This document shows positions 8,097 through 16,419 of a stretch of 64,000 nt of DNA, piece after piece. Numbering within the stretch: the stretch's first letter is position 1; every line of letters begins with the position of its first letter. The notes under the pieces were generated by a model. That model was not told the DNA's origin. It worked only from the letters and a program-made list of their open reading frames with translations, and did not search any database. Origin of the DNA: CAYRVX01 sp964427875 (GTDB taxonomy: Bacteria; Planctomycetota; Phycisphaerae; SM23-33); the NCBI GenBank assembly GCA_964427875.1, contig CAYRVX010000017.1, positions 14,407-78,406 on the forward strand. Reading direction: 5' to 3'. The position numbers were made by a program, and so were the translations under genes.

Positions 8097-9170
8097 CTAC
8101 GCCTTCCGGCGTCGGCGAAGCGAGGCAACCGCCAGGACTGATAGCAAAGCCGCCGTGCTCGGTTCGGGCAATGGCTCGCGGCCGGGGACGGTGACAATGT
8201 CCAGATTGTCTATGCCTACACTGCAATTCTCCTCCGACGGCCACCATTCGATCGAGGTGATCGGATCGGCCGAGATCAGGCGCAGCGTCTCTGCGAAGTC
8301 ATACGTCCCTGGCAAGGTCCCCGAGGTGGCGGAGGCGACAACGTGCCCGTCGGCGTCCTTGGCCAGCATCGTGACGGTGCGTCCAGCCGCGGTGGTCACG
8401 TCCACACTGACGCCGAAGACGGGCTCGTCGAAATCCGCGACAATGTTGAACCCTGGGGGATAGGAGCAGCGGTTGGACCGAAGGGACCCCTGGCCATCCG
8501 CCCCGCAGTAATGGTACAGCGACTCTTTCCGGTCATTGGACAGCCACCGCGCGAACTGCACGCCCATCCCATCGAAAACCCCAAAGCCCCGCCAAGTCGG
8601 GATCGCTCCGGCGTAAGGCGCGAGCGGAGCGTCCTCGGAGTCGAAGTCGATCAGGAACTCCTCCGGCCAAGCCGGGCGCGGGAGCACCTCGAACTCCACG
8701 GGCTGGCTCATGCCGACACCAAGCACCTCGCCCGTCAGCATGTGTCTGCCCGAAGTGATATCGTGATGCCGGTAGCTGGGTCCAGGATGCCACGTGTACG
8801 AGCCATTCGCCGGGATGGTCCGCCGGCTGGGATACGCCACGGCAGCCCAGAAACCTTCCTCTCCGTCCAGGTAGTACTTGCACTGCAGACTGCTGTTGAA
8901 GTCCAACGTCACGTCGCTGTCACGTGGGTTGTGTACGGTGACACCGAAGCCAATGTACTCGCCCGGGAGGTAGGCCTGCTGGTTCACCGCCGCGGTGATC
9001 TCGAGCGGCGGAGGCAGGATAATGTCATACGAGCCCCCCGGCCCTCCTATCACCTCGATCAACTGGGGGATTTCCGCGGCCGCGGCATCTGCGGAAGCAC
9101 ACATCACCTGGCCCCCGGCGGCGGCCATCACGGTCACCAGTTGTGCGAAGGAAGCTCTCAACCCGTTCAT
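8097..9170 (-). CDS. PEP-CTERM sorting-domain exported protein
   Basis: 357 residues from the ATG at 9170 (MNGLRASFAQLVTVMAAAGGQ, signal-peptide-like). The upstream ATG at 9218 would be at the predicted transcription start and is less likely. The last ~24 residues form a PEP-CTERM sorting tag: LPEPSTAALLSVLAVASL followed by RRRRKA, i.e. Pro-Glu-Pro, a hydrophobic helix and a basic tail. Exosortase/archaeosortase-type enzymes process such tags and place the protein on the cell surface. The body includes a beta-rich region (residues ~40-150, LPGEYIGFGVTVHNPRDSDVTLDF) and a second one around 170-320 resembling carbohydrate-binding or lectin-like folds. No exosortase gene is in the window. Specific function unknown. 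Confidence 0.8.
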   Translation of the reverse strand: MNGLRASFAQLVTVMAAAGGQVMCASADAAAAEIPQLIEVIGGPGGSYDIILPPPLEITAAVNQQAYLPGEYIGFGVTVHNPRDSDVTLDFNSSLQCKYYLDGEEGFWAAVAYPSRRTIPANGSYTWHPGPSYRHHDITSGRHMLTGEVLGVGMSQPVEFEVLPRPAWPEEFLIDFDSEDAPLAPYAGAIPTWRGFGVFDGMGVQFARWLSNDRKESLYHYCGADGQGSLRSNRCSYPPGFNIVADFDEPVFGVSVDVTTAAGRTVTMLAKDADGHVVASATSGTLPGTYDFAETLRLISADPITSIEWWPSEENCSVGIDNLDIVTVPGREPLPEPSTAALLSVLAVASLRRRRKA

Positions 9171-9224
9171 CCACCAGTGATGATCTTGTACCCGCGCGCT
9201 TGGCCGCACCGCGACCATACCCAG

Positions 9225-9253
9225 AGGATACGCGGTAGTCTTGGCTCAGTCAA
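9225..9253 (-). promoter_or_regulatory. Promoter of the PEP-CTERM gene
   Basis: Minus strand TTGACT (9253-9248), a 17-bp spacer, and TATCCT (9230-9225). Transcription would start near 9218, leaving a ~48-nt leader ahead of the ATG at 9170 and arguing against the ATG at 9218. Confidence 0.55.
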
Positions 9254-9350
9254 GGGCAGACCAACGCGTTGGATCTGCAGGGGCGCGGTCCGCGTTGGAC
9301 GACGGGAGAGACTGCGCGGACAGCATCGGAATCGCTGTCCCACTGTCAGA

Positions 9351-10424
9351 TCAACGGCCCCTTCGGGGGCGAGTGATCTTGCCGGCTTCGGTGCGGACCT
9401 TGCCTTCCTGTTTGAGCAGGAGGACGGCGGAGGAGAGGGCGGCGGGGGTGAGCTTTCCCTCGCACTCGATGCCGGCGAGGGAGATGGCCTCGGCGGCGGC
9501 CAGGGCGGTGAGGATCGCCTCCTTTGCCCGTTCGATGTTCTCGATGTTCTCCTTCCGCGACGGGGGAGGGAAGACCATCTGCCCGACGGGAGACCTTACC
9601 ATGGCGGGCTCTCCCGCGCGGGCCTCGCCCGTGAGGGGCGTGAGGATCTCGTAATGCGCATCGCCGGCCACGTGCAGGATCGTATCGTCCAGCTCCTCGT
9701 CCCAGGCCATGCTCGCCGTGCAGGGGTAGCTGTGCAGGCGCCTGGAGACGACGTCGTACCGCAGGTCTTCGTCGGTGCGGCGGCCCTCCAGGTGCCGGGC
9801 GACGTAGTAGGTGGCCCCGCACGCGGCCGAGACGTGCACGTGCGCCCGCTCGATGACGCCCTCGCGAACGGTCAGCTCGACGGAGGGCTTTCCGATGTGG
9901 AAGCGATCGCGGAACTCCGCCAGAGCGCCGCCCGCCGGCGGGTCAAACGCGCAGAACGGCTTGGGGAACGACACTTCCACCCGTGCGGGGGTGCAGATCT
10001 CTTCGGCCCGACGCATGGCCGCGCCGCTTACCCACCCGGGCGCCTCGATGGGCACGACCGCGCCCAGCGTGCCCCGCCGGCCGCAACGCTCCAGGAACTC
10101 CAGCAGGATCTGCTCGTGGACGTTGATGGCCAGGAGAATCTCGTGCGGGGGGATCTCGCGCGGGACGTACTGCTCGGGGTTCTCCAGGAGGTGCGGCAGC
10201 TCGCCGGGCAGGTCGATGATCCCCGCGATGCTGTCGCCGAACCTGCGGTCGTAGGCCTTGCGGCAGGCGGTGCAGTCCGCCCCGCAGGCCGTACAGAAGC
10301 CCTCCTCAGAGACGAGGTTCCCGATCACCCTTGACGCGTAGACCTCGGAGAAGGTCTCCGTGTAGGCATCCTTCTCCTCTTGGGCACGCCTCTGGCGCCG
10401 GCTGCGCAGGATGAGGACTTTCAT
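9351..10424 (-). CDS. DUF166 family protein of the Wood-Ljungdahl cluster
   Basis: 357 residues starting with an ATG that overlaps the acsE stop (ATGA), so it is almost certainly translated together with acsE. The N-terminal part has a Cys cluster (GFCTACGADCTACRKAYD, residues ~42-58) followed by conserved DUF166 stretches (IIDLPGELPHLLENP, DILLAINVHEQILLE-like, VVPIEAPGWV, EICTPARVEVSFPKPFCAF, ACGATYYVARHL). The C-terminal ~80 residues look like a winged-helix region (LTPAALSSAVLLLKQEGKVRTEAGKI). DUF166 proteins occur in methanogens and other C1-metabolising anaerobes; no biochemical role is established to my knowledge. Its position as the last gene of the block suggests a role in corrinoid protein handling or methyl transfer. 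Confidence 0.75.
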   Translation of the reverse strand: MKVLILRSRRQRRAQEEKDAYTETFSEVYASRVIGNLVSEEGFCTACGADCTACRKAYDRRFGDSIAGIIDLPGELPHLLENPEQYVPREIPPHEILLAINVHEQILLEFLERCGRRGTLGAVVPIEAPGWVSGAAMRRAEEICTPARVEVSFPKPFCAFDPPAGGALAEFRDRFHIGKPSVELTVREGVIERAHVHVSAACGATYYVARHLEGRRTDEDLRYDVVSRRLHSYPCTASMAWDEELDDTILHVAGDAHYEILTPLTGEARAGEPAMVRSPVGQMVFPPPSRKENIENIERAKEAILTALAAAEAISLAGIECEGKLTPAALSSAVLLLKQEGKVRTEAGKITRPRRGR

Positions 10425-11194
10425 TTCCGCACGTAGGAATCCGCGTAGATCTCCCGGTTCATGACGAGCTCGGCCGTCAGGGCCGCGTTGACGAGGTCGG
10501 TGTCGAGCACATCGCAGATGGCCGCGTCCATCCCGCAGCCGATCGCCATCGCGAGGAAGATGCGGTTGATCAGGCCCTTCTGTATCGTGTCGTTGGAGAC
10601 GTTGCTCAGCCCGCAGACGACGTGGGGCGGGGGGTCGGAGAAGGCCTGGAACTGCCGCGTCGCCTCGAGGATCTCCGTGGCCTGGTCCTGCATGTACTTC
10701 AGCGGCATGATGATCGGGTCGAGGAAGACGCGGTCGGGCCCGATGCCGAGCTCCATGGCCTTGGCGAGCACCTTGAAGGCGTTCTCGACCCGCTTGTCCG
10801 CGCTCTTGGGCGTGCCGGACTCGTCCATGCTCAGGCCGATGATGCCGGCGTCGTTCTCGGCGGCGACCGGCATCATGGAGTCGAGCTTCTCGTCGGCGGC
10901 CGTCGTGGAGTTTATCAGCGCGCCCGGGCGGGCCGCCTTGATCGCCTCGGCGAGGATGTTCGGCTTGTTCGTGTCGATGCAGATGGGCGTCTCAACCGCA
11001 TCCTGCACGGTCTCGATCATCCAGCACATGTCGGCGGGGTCGGCGGAGACGGCCCCGAGGTTGACGTCGAGGTAGCTGGCCCCCGCCTCGGCCTGCCTCT
11101 TGGCCCACATCTGAAGCGGGGCGGGGTCCTTGTCCATCACGGCCCGCTTTACGTCCTTGAAGCCCGTGTTGATCCGTTCTCCGATGAAGATCAT
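10421..11194 (-). CDS. acsE: Methyl-THF:corrinoid/Fe-S protein methyltransferase
   Basis: 257 residues (usual length ~260). A TIM-barrel pterin-binding methyltransferase: FIGERINTGFKDVKRAV at the N-terminus, the DVNLGA motif (YLDVNLGAVSAD, ~residue 42), ICIDTNKP, and CGLSNVSN near residue 197. It moves the methyl group from methyltetrahydrofolate to Co(I) of the AcsCD corrinoid protein, joining the methyl and carbonyl branches. It sits 13 bp downstream of acsD and overlaps DUF166 by 4 nt. Cytoplasmic. An ATG with AAAGGA upstream is the start. Confidence 0.95.
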   Translation of the reverse strand: MIFIGERINTGFKDVKRAVMDKDPAPLQMWAKRQAEAGASYLDVNLGAVSADPADMCWMIETVQDAVETPICIDTNKPNILAEAIKAARPGALINSTTAADEKLDSMMPVAAENDAGIIGLSMDESGTPKSADKRVENAFKVLAKAMELGIGPDRVFLDPIIMPLKYMQDQATEILEATRQFQAFSDPPPHVVCGLSNVSNDTIQKGLINRIFLAMAIGCGMDAAICDVLDTDLVNAALTAELVMNREIYADSYVRK

Positions 11195-11207
11195 CGCGCC
11201 TGTCCTT

Positions 11208-12173
11208 TCACTTACTCATAAGCTCGTCGATGGTCTCTTTCATGATGGCGATGGACTGCGGATGGGCGAGGGTGAGGATGTCGGCCCCCGCCTGGAGGTA
11301 GCCCGCCGCGGAGGTCGTCTCCCAGAGCGGCCCGCGGATCTTGAGCTTGCCCCATCCCGTCAGGATGTCCTCGTCCTGGATGGCCTCCTTGACCTTCCAC
11401 GCCTCCCAGCCGACGTTGGCGATCTGAGGCAGGGCCATCAGCTTGTCGCCCTTGAGCCCGGCGATCCGCACGCGCTCGAAGATCGTGTAGACGTAGTCGA
11501 ACCCGTAGCCCAGCGCGGCGGTCGTCTGGCACATCACGACGTCCTCGAGCGAGAAGCCCGCATCCTGGAGCAGGATGTTCACCTGCTTGCCGATGTTGAT
11601 GTCCACGGGGGCCTCGGCGATCAGCTTGTGCTTGTCGGCCGTGCCGATCGCGCCCAACGTCCGGTAGTTCGTCTCCGTGGCCGAGCCGACCAGGCAGTTC
11701 TCGCCCTTGGCCGCCTGGGAGCACTCCATCAGGACCTCGTTGTCCTTCTCCTCGTCGTCGCAGCCCCAGAAGATGAGGGGCACGTCGACGGCTTCGAGGA
11801 CGGCCTTGACGGCCTCGGCCTCCTCGGCGGGTGAGCGATTGGCCCCGGCGGGGTCCGCGCCGACGAGCTTGAGGCTGATGAGGTCCACCTTGAACTCCTC
11901 GACGCACTTGGCGGCCCATTCCGCCGGGGAGTTGATAACGTCGCCGATGGCCTCCTTGAGGACGTCCGGCCAGCCATCGAGGACCACGTCGGTCACCACG
12001 CCCGCGATGACCGGGCGGTGAGGGATCTGGCCCTCATACGTGAGGAACGGCAGCGTGGTCTCTCCGCCGACGGTCACGGTGCTCTTGCGCGTTCCGCCCT
12101 CTTCGGCCGTCGCGCCGATCGTGACGGTGTTGATCCGGTTCGTCCACTTCTCCTTGATGTCGACGACTTCCAT
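11208..12173 (-). CDS. acsD: Corrinoid/iron-sulfur protein small subunit (CODH/ACS delta)
   Basis: 321 residues, matching the ~320-residue family. A TIM-barrel subunit of the corrinoid/Fe-S protein; N-terminus MEVVDIKEKWTNRINTVTIG and the segments MPFLTYEG-like LPFLTYEGQIPHRPVIA, ISLKLVGADPAG, PLIFWGCDDEEKDNEVL and GENCLVGSATETNY are characteristic. With AcsC it binds the cobamide that carries the methyl group from AcsE to AcsB. Its start overlaps the stop of acsF by one nucleotide (TGATG), consistent with operon expression. Confidence 0.95.
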   Translation of the reverse strand: MEVVDIKEKWTNRINTVTIGATAEEGGTRKSTVTVGGETTLPFLTYEGQIPHRPVIAGVVTDVVLDGWPDVLKEAIGDVINSPAEWAAKCVEEFKVDLISLKLVGADPAGANRSPAEEAEAVKAVLEAVDVPLIFWGCDDEEKDNEVLMECSQAAKGENCLVGSATETNYRTLGAIGTADKHKLIAEAPVDINIGKQVNILLQDAGFSLEDVVMCQTTAALGYGFDYVYTIFERVRIAGLKGDKLMALPQIANVGWEAWKVKEAIQDEDILTGWGKLKIRGPLWETTSAAGYLQAGADILTLAHPQSIAIMKETIDELMSK

Positions 12174-12928
12174 CAGCCTACTCCTATCTTGCGCATCATG
12201 TCGTCCATTGTCCCCACGGCGGGGGTGTCTTCAAGGGCGTATATGGGATCGCCGCGAAAGAGGGCCTCCTCGAGCGCCTCGTCGCGCGGGATCGAGCCGA
12301 GGTACTCCAGGTCCGTGTCGGCGAGCTTCTCCAGCACCGCCGCCTGGCGGTCGGGCCGGACCGCGTTCAACACGAAGTACTTGCCCCGCACGTCCCGGCC
12401 AAGGTCGGCAAGGAGCCTGTCGATTCGCTTTGCGCTGTCGATGGCCAGCGGGCCGCCGTCCACCACGACGATGAGATGGTCGATCTTCGAGGCCGTCCGG
12501 CGGCTCAGGTGCTCCATGCCCGCCTCGTTGTCCATGACGACCCATTCGTAGGCGGGCATAAGCTCGTCGGCGAACTTCCGCAGCAGGTTGTTGATGAAGC
12601 AGTAGCACCCGGGCCCCTCGCCGCGGCCCATGGCGATCAGGTCCACCTTGGGCGTCTCGACGATGATCTGGTGCAGCCCCGCCTCGACGTACGCCTGCTT
12701 GCTCATGCCCGCCGGCCAGTCGACCATCTGCCTGAGCACGTCTTCCCGCAGGTCGCCGATCGTCGTCTCCACCTCCACGCCCAGGACGGTCGCGAGGTTG
12801 CTGTCCGGATCGGCGTCGAGAGCCAGGATCGCCCCGTTGGCCTTCTTCTTCAGGTGTCTGACGATCAGCGCAGCGACGGTGGTCTTGCCCACGCCGCCCT
12901 TGCCGGTCACCGCGATCGTCGTCGCCAT
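12173..12928 (-). CDS. acsF: CooC-type nickel-insertion ATPase for acetyl-CoA synthase
   Basis: 251-residue MinD/CooC-family P-loop ATPase. Deviant Walker A GKGGVGKTT is at residues 9-17, DADPDSN at ~38-44, and the CooC signature C-x-C (Cys108-Tyr-Cys110 in GEGPGCYCFINN) that forms the metal site at the dimer interface. AcsF/CooC proteins load nickel into ACS or CODH in an ATP-dependent way. It lies between acsV and acsD, the location where acsF is found in acetogens; a second paralog is at 26734. Which target each serves is inferred from position. Confidence 0.88.
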   Translation of the reverse strand: MATTIAVTGKGGVGKTTVAALIVRHLKKKANGAILALDADPDSNLATVLGVEVETTIGDLREDVLRQMVDWPAGMSKQAYVEAGLHQIIVETPKVDLIAMGRGEGPGCYCFINNLLRKFADELMPAYEWVVMDNEAGMEHLSRRTASKIDHLIVVVDGGPLAIDSAKRIDRLLADLGRDVRGKYFVLNAVRPDRQAAVLEKLADTDLEYLGSIPRDEALEEALFRGDPIYALEDTPAVGTMDDMMRKIGVG

Positions 12929-12933
12929 CTCGC

Positions 12934-14847
12934 TTATGCCTTCCGCTCGGCGGGGCCCGCCCGCATCGCCGAGGGGAACAGCTCGATGTTCGTGTGCGGA
13001 AGGAACATCGCCTGCTGGAACTGCTCCACGTAGTCATCGGCCCCCATGAGGTCGTAGTAGGTCGTCCTCTTGACGATCTGGCGGAGAATTTCGCGGGCCT
13101 CGCCGGAGAAGGCCGCGAGCTTCGCGCCCCAGATCGACGTGTTGCCGACGTACACGACGACGTCGGTCGGCAGGTCCGGAAGCAGCCCGATCGCCACCGC
13201 GTTGTGCAGGTTGATGTAGCTGCCGAAGCCGCCGGCGATCATCAGCCTGTCGATGTCCGAGACCTCCAGGTCGAGGCGCTGGAGCATGATCTTCGCCGCG
13301 GCGAAGATGGCCGCCTTGGCCGTGACCACGTTGTCGATGTCCTCCTGGAAGATGCGGACCTCCTGGCCGTGGGCGGTCTGGGCCTCCTCGGCGAGAACGT
13401 ACCGGGCGCGTCCGCCCTCGAAGCGGACCCGCGGGTCGCTGCCCTCCAGGAGCTTCCCGCTCCGGTCGATGGCGCCCTTGGCCAGCAGCACGGCGATGAG
13501 GTCGATGATGCCGGAGCCGCAGATGCCCTCCGGCGCCCCGTCGCCGATCACGCCGCATCGCACCTCGCCGTCTTCCAGGTAGACCTTCTCGATCGCCCCC
13601 CGCTGGGCCATCATCCCGCACTCGACCCCGGCCCCTTCCAGCGCCGGGCCCGCCGAGGCCGAGCACGCCATCAGCCAGTCCTTGTTGCCGAGGATGATCT
13701 CCCCGTTCGTGCCGACGTCGATCAGCATGCCCAGGCCGTCCATCTCGTGCAGGCCGGTCGCCAGGATCCCCGCGGTGAGGTCGCCGCCGACCCACCCGCT
13801 GATGCCCGGAACGGCAAACAGCAGGCCGCGAGGGTTGATCTTGACGCCCACCTCGGCCGCCCGAAGCGGCGGCGGCTGGACCGTGACGGCGATGTAGGGC
13901 TCCCGCCGGATGTTCCGCGTATCGAGCCCCAGGAGGAAGTGCATCATGGCCGTGTTGCCCGCACAGACGGCCGCGGTGACGTCCCTGAGGTTCACGCCGT
14001 GCTCGGCCACCAGCGCGGAGAGGAGGCGGTTGATGTTCTCGACCAGGGCTCGCTGAAGGGGCTCGGCGCCGCGTTTCTCTGCCGCGATCATGCGGGAGGT
14101 CACTTCCCGGCCGTACGTCGCCTGGGAGTTGAAGCACGCCTGGGCGCCGATGGTCGCCATGGTGGAAGCGTCCACGAGGTGCGCGACGACCGTCGAGGTC
14201 CCGGCGTCGATGATGGCCAGGACGTTGCTCGCGGTCGTGTCTCCGCTCTCGATGTCCATGATCTCGGCGACGCCGCTTCGCCGGCCGATCGTCGCCGTGA
14301 TGGTGAAATCGCCCTCCCGCAGGAGCTCCGGCATCCGGCGGATGATCTTCAGCCCGGCCTGCATCAGCGAGATCCCGGTGGCCTTCTCCACCCACGCCTG
14401 GATCCGCTGGCAGTCCGCGACGTTGTTCACCAGGCTCGGGGTCTGGAGCCTCAGGAGCACCTTCGAGACGATGGGAGACTTCTCGAACTCCCTCTTCTTG
14501 ATGCCCGGGTGGACGGCCCGGAAACGCTGGGCGTCCTCGTCGATAACGACCTTCTCCCTGGCGCGCGTCTCGGCGGGGATCTCGACGCGCAGGTCTCCCT
14601 CCACGGTGGTCTGGCAGGCGAGCACGACGCCCCGGCGGATCTCCTCGCGAGTCAGCAGCACGGTCATGCCGCCCCCCACGTCGCCCTCCGTGACGATCAT
14701 CTTGCAGCGGCCGCAAATGCCGTCGCCGCCGCAGACGCTGTCGATCGTGATGCCGGCCTTGCTTGCCGCCTCCAGGAGCGTCGTCCCCGCCGGCACGGTG
14801 ACGGCCTTGTAGATCGGCGAAAAGATGACCTTGTACTCAGCAGGCAT
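12934..14847 (-). CDS. acsV: Reductive activator of the corrinoid/Fe-S protein (RACo)
   Basis: 637 residues from an ATG at 14847 with AGGAAG upstream; the start at 14886 reaches back into acsC and was rejected. N-terminal 2Fe-2S ferredoxin domain with CGGDGICGRCKMIV (residues ~38-51), then a linker, a middle domain, and a large ASKHA-fold ATPase domain (DAGTSTVVAHLVD, DVGTNGEI, ICGSGIIDLIAVLL, AGGFGSYINL). RACo uses ATP to re-reduce Co(II) to Co(I) when the corrinoid protein is accidentally oxidised. Located between acsC and acsF as in acetogens such as Moorella and Carboxydothermus. Confidence 0.93.
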   Translation of the reverse strand: MPAEYKVIFSPIYKAVTVPAGTTLLEAASKAGITIDSVCGGDGICGRCKMIVTEGDVGGGMTVLLTREEIRRGVVLACQTTVEGDLRVEIPAETRAREKVVIDEDAQRFRAVHPGIKKREFEKSPIVSKVLLRLQTPSLVNNVADCQRIQAWVEKATGISLMQAGLKIIRRMPELLREGDFTITATIGRRSGVAEIMDIESGDTTASNVLAIIDAGTSTVVAHLVDASTMATIGAQACFNSQATYGREVTSRMIAAEKRGAEPLQRALVENINRLLSALVAEHGVNLRDVTAAVCAGNTAMMHFLLGLDTRNIRREPYIAVTVQPPPLRAAEVGVKINPRGLLFAVPGISGWVGGDLTAGILATGLHEMDGLGMLIDVGTNGEIILGNKDWLMACSASAGPALEGAGVECGMMAQRGAIEKVYLEDGEVRCGVIGDGAPEGICGSGIIDLIAVLLAKGAIDRSGKLLEGSDPRVRFEGGRARYVLAEEAQTAHGQEVRIFQEDIDNVVTAKAAIFAAAKIMLQRLDLEVSDIDRLMIAGGFGSYINLHNAVAIGLLPDLPTDVVVYVGNTSIWGAKLAAFSGEAREILRQIVKRTTYYDLMGADDYVEQFQQAMFLPHTNIELFPSAMRAGPAERKA

Positions 14848-14882
14848 CGCGTCTTCCTGTGTTTGGAGCTGACCGGCTCCCT

Positions 14883-16226
14883 TCAATTCCAGTTCTCGGC
14901 GAGGAACCTGGGGATTCCGGTCGCGTTCTCCGGGCCGATCAGGACCTCCTTCCAGACAGAGGTGTCCTCGATCTCCGCCCGGAAGCTCGGCAGGAGCCCG
15001 GGTATGATCAGCTTGCGGTGCTTGACCTTCTCGGCAACGCCCAGGGCGTCCAGGGCCTTGACGACCTGCTCGGCGGAGATCTTGTCGCCCGCGTAGGCGT
15101 TCAGGACGCCCAGGCCTTCCGTATCGACCACGCCGATGTAGCAGGGCACCTTGCTCCGCTCGACCTCGCCCTCGACGCTGAAGTACGTCAGCGCGAAGTT
15201 CGTGGTGAACATCACGGGCGAGTTCTCGTTCACCTCGCCGACCTCGTAGAGCTTCGCCTCGACGGTGTTGGGCACCTGCGGGTCGGTGTAGATGTTCTGG
15301 ATGGCCGTCAGGAGGGGGATCAGCTCCCCGCCGTCCACGCTGTTGAGGATGAGGATGCCGGCGTATTTCGCCACGAAGGTCGCCGCCAGGACCGTTTCCT
15401 TCAGGAAATCGTCGCAGGTGACGTCGACCATCGACGGAAAGCCGAGCGCCCGGAAGTTCTTCTTGAGCGCGGCCCGGCGCGCCGCGGTGATGTCGCGAAT
15501 GGTCCGGGCCAGGTCGCGGCCGTCAAACGAGAGCACCACGTCGGTGACGCCCGCTGACTTGGCCGCCTCCACGAGGTCGGCAAGCTTCTCCAGGCTCCCG
15601 GCACCGGCCGCCAGCGGGCACTTGTTGTCGACGGCGACCTTGATCATGGCCTCGGCCGTCTCTTCGGTGGCCCGGTAGATGAGGGGTTTCTTGTCGGCAA
15701 TTGCCGCGGCGGCCGCGGCCTGGACCGCCGGGTCGCTGCCCATCAGCACGAAGCCCACGCGGCTCTTCTCCGCCAGGGCCTTGGCCCTCGCGGCGGCCGC
15801 GTCGGCCGAGAGGCCCTCGATCTCCACCACCGCCAGGCCCGCGGCGATCTCCTCGCCCACCCGCGTGAAAACCGCCTTGTTGATCCGGTCCATCTTCGCG
15901 GCGGCCTCCTCGTCGCTCAGGGCCGAGCCGATCTTCACCGCAAGGGCCGGAGGATGGTAAAACTTCTCCTCGTGGCGGAACATGACGGTTTCCTGGCCGA
16001 TCTCGAAGCCCTTCTCCCCCTCCGGGCCGATGTGGACCATCTTCATCGGCGGCGCCGACGCGTCGGAGAAGGCCTCCTTGGCGTCGTCGGAGAGGTGCGG
16101 GCAGTCGGTGAGGGCCTTCTGCTTGGCCGCCACCTGCATGGCAAAGGCCAGGCAGGTCGGGAAACCGCAATCCTTGCAGTTCGTCTTCGGCAAGTTCTTG
16201 TAAATCTCCATTCCCGTCATAGCCAT
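14883..16226 (-). CDS. acsC: Corrinoid/iron-sulfur protein large subunit (CODH/ACS gamma)
   Basis: 447 residues (family ~446). The ATG at 16226 has AGGAG 9 nt upstream and is preferred to 16244. The N-terminal domain holds the 4Fe-4S ligands (NCKDCGFPTC and a later TDC, residues ~17-42), followed by the TIM barrel and the C-terminal cobamide-binding Rossmann domain (PCYIGVVDTEGLGVLNAYAGDKISAEQV). It carries the methyl group on cobalt to the A-cluster of AcsB. A 193-bp gap containing a large inverted repeat separates it from acsB, so this may begin a sub-operon. Confidence 0.95.
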   Translation of the reverse strand: MAMTGMEIYKNLPKTNCKDCGFPTCLAFAMQVAAKQKALTDCPHLSDDAKEAFSDASAPPMKMVHIGPEGEKGFEIGQETVMFRHEEKFYHPPALAVKIGSALSDEEAAAKMDRINKAVFTRVGEEIAAGLAVVEIEGLSADAAAARAKALAEKSRVGFVLMGSDPAVQAAAAAAIADKKPLIYRATEETAEAMIKVAVDNKCPLAAGAGSLEKLADLVEAAKSAGVTDVVLSFDGRDLARTIRDITAARRAALKKNFRALGFPSMVDVTCDDFLKETVLAATFVAKYAGILILNSVDGGELIPLLTAIQNIYTDPQVPNTVEAKLYEVGEVNENSPVMFTTNFALTYFSVEGEVERSKVPCYIGVVDTEGLGVLNAYAGDKISAEQVVKALDALGVAEKVKHRKLIIPGLLPSFRAEIEDTSVWKEVLIGPENATGIPRFLAENWN

Positions 16227-16261
16227 GGGTCGTCTCCTAACCAACTTCGAGGCCGGCCGGC

Positions 16262-16400
16262 TCGTTCATTCGTTGATTCGTTGATCCGTTAACTCGTTCA
16301 CCAGTTCCCTGTTCCGGCGGGCCCTGCCCGGATTCTACCACCGAAGGACGCGCCGAGTTAACGGGTCAACGGGTCAACGAGTCAACGAGTCAACCGGTTC
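16262..16400. repeat. Octamer-based long inverted repeat between acsB and acsC
   Basis: Left arm 16262-16302 contains CGTTGATTCGTTGATCCGTT and AACTCG; right arm 16354-16400 contains CGAGTTAACGGGTCAACGGG and further TCAACGAG units. The arms are close to reverse complements over ~26 bp (about 23 matches), with extra 8-bp units (GTCAACGA/GGTCAACG) in the right arm and ~50 bp between them. A strong hairpin would form in RNA from either strand. It sits exactly at the acsB/acsC junction and could act in attenuation, transcript processing or mRNA stability. Confidence 0.65.
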
Positions 16401-16419
16401 ACGGCGCATTTCGGCAGGC

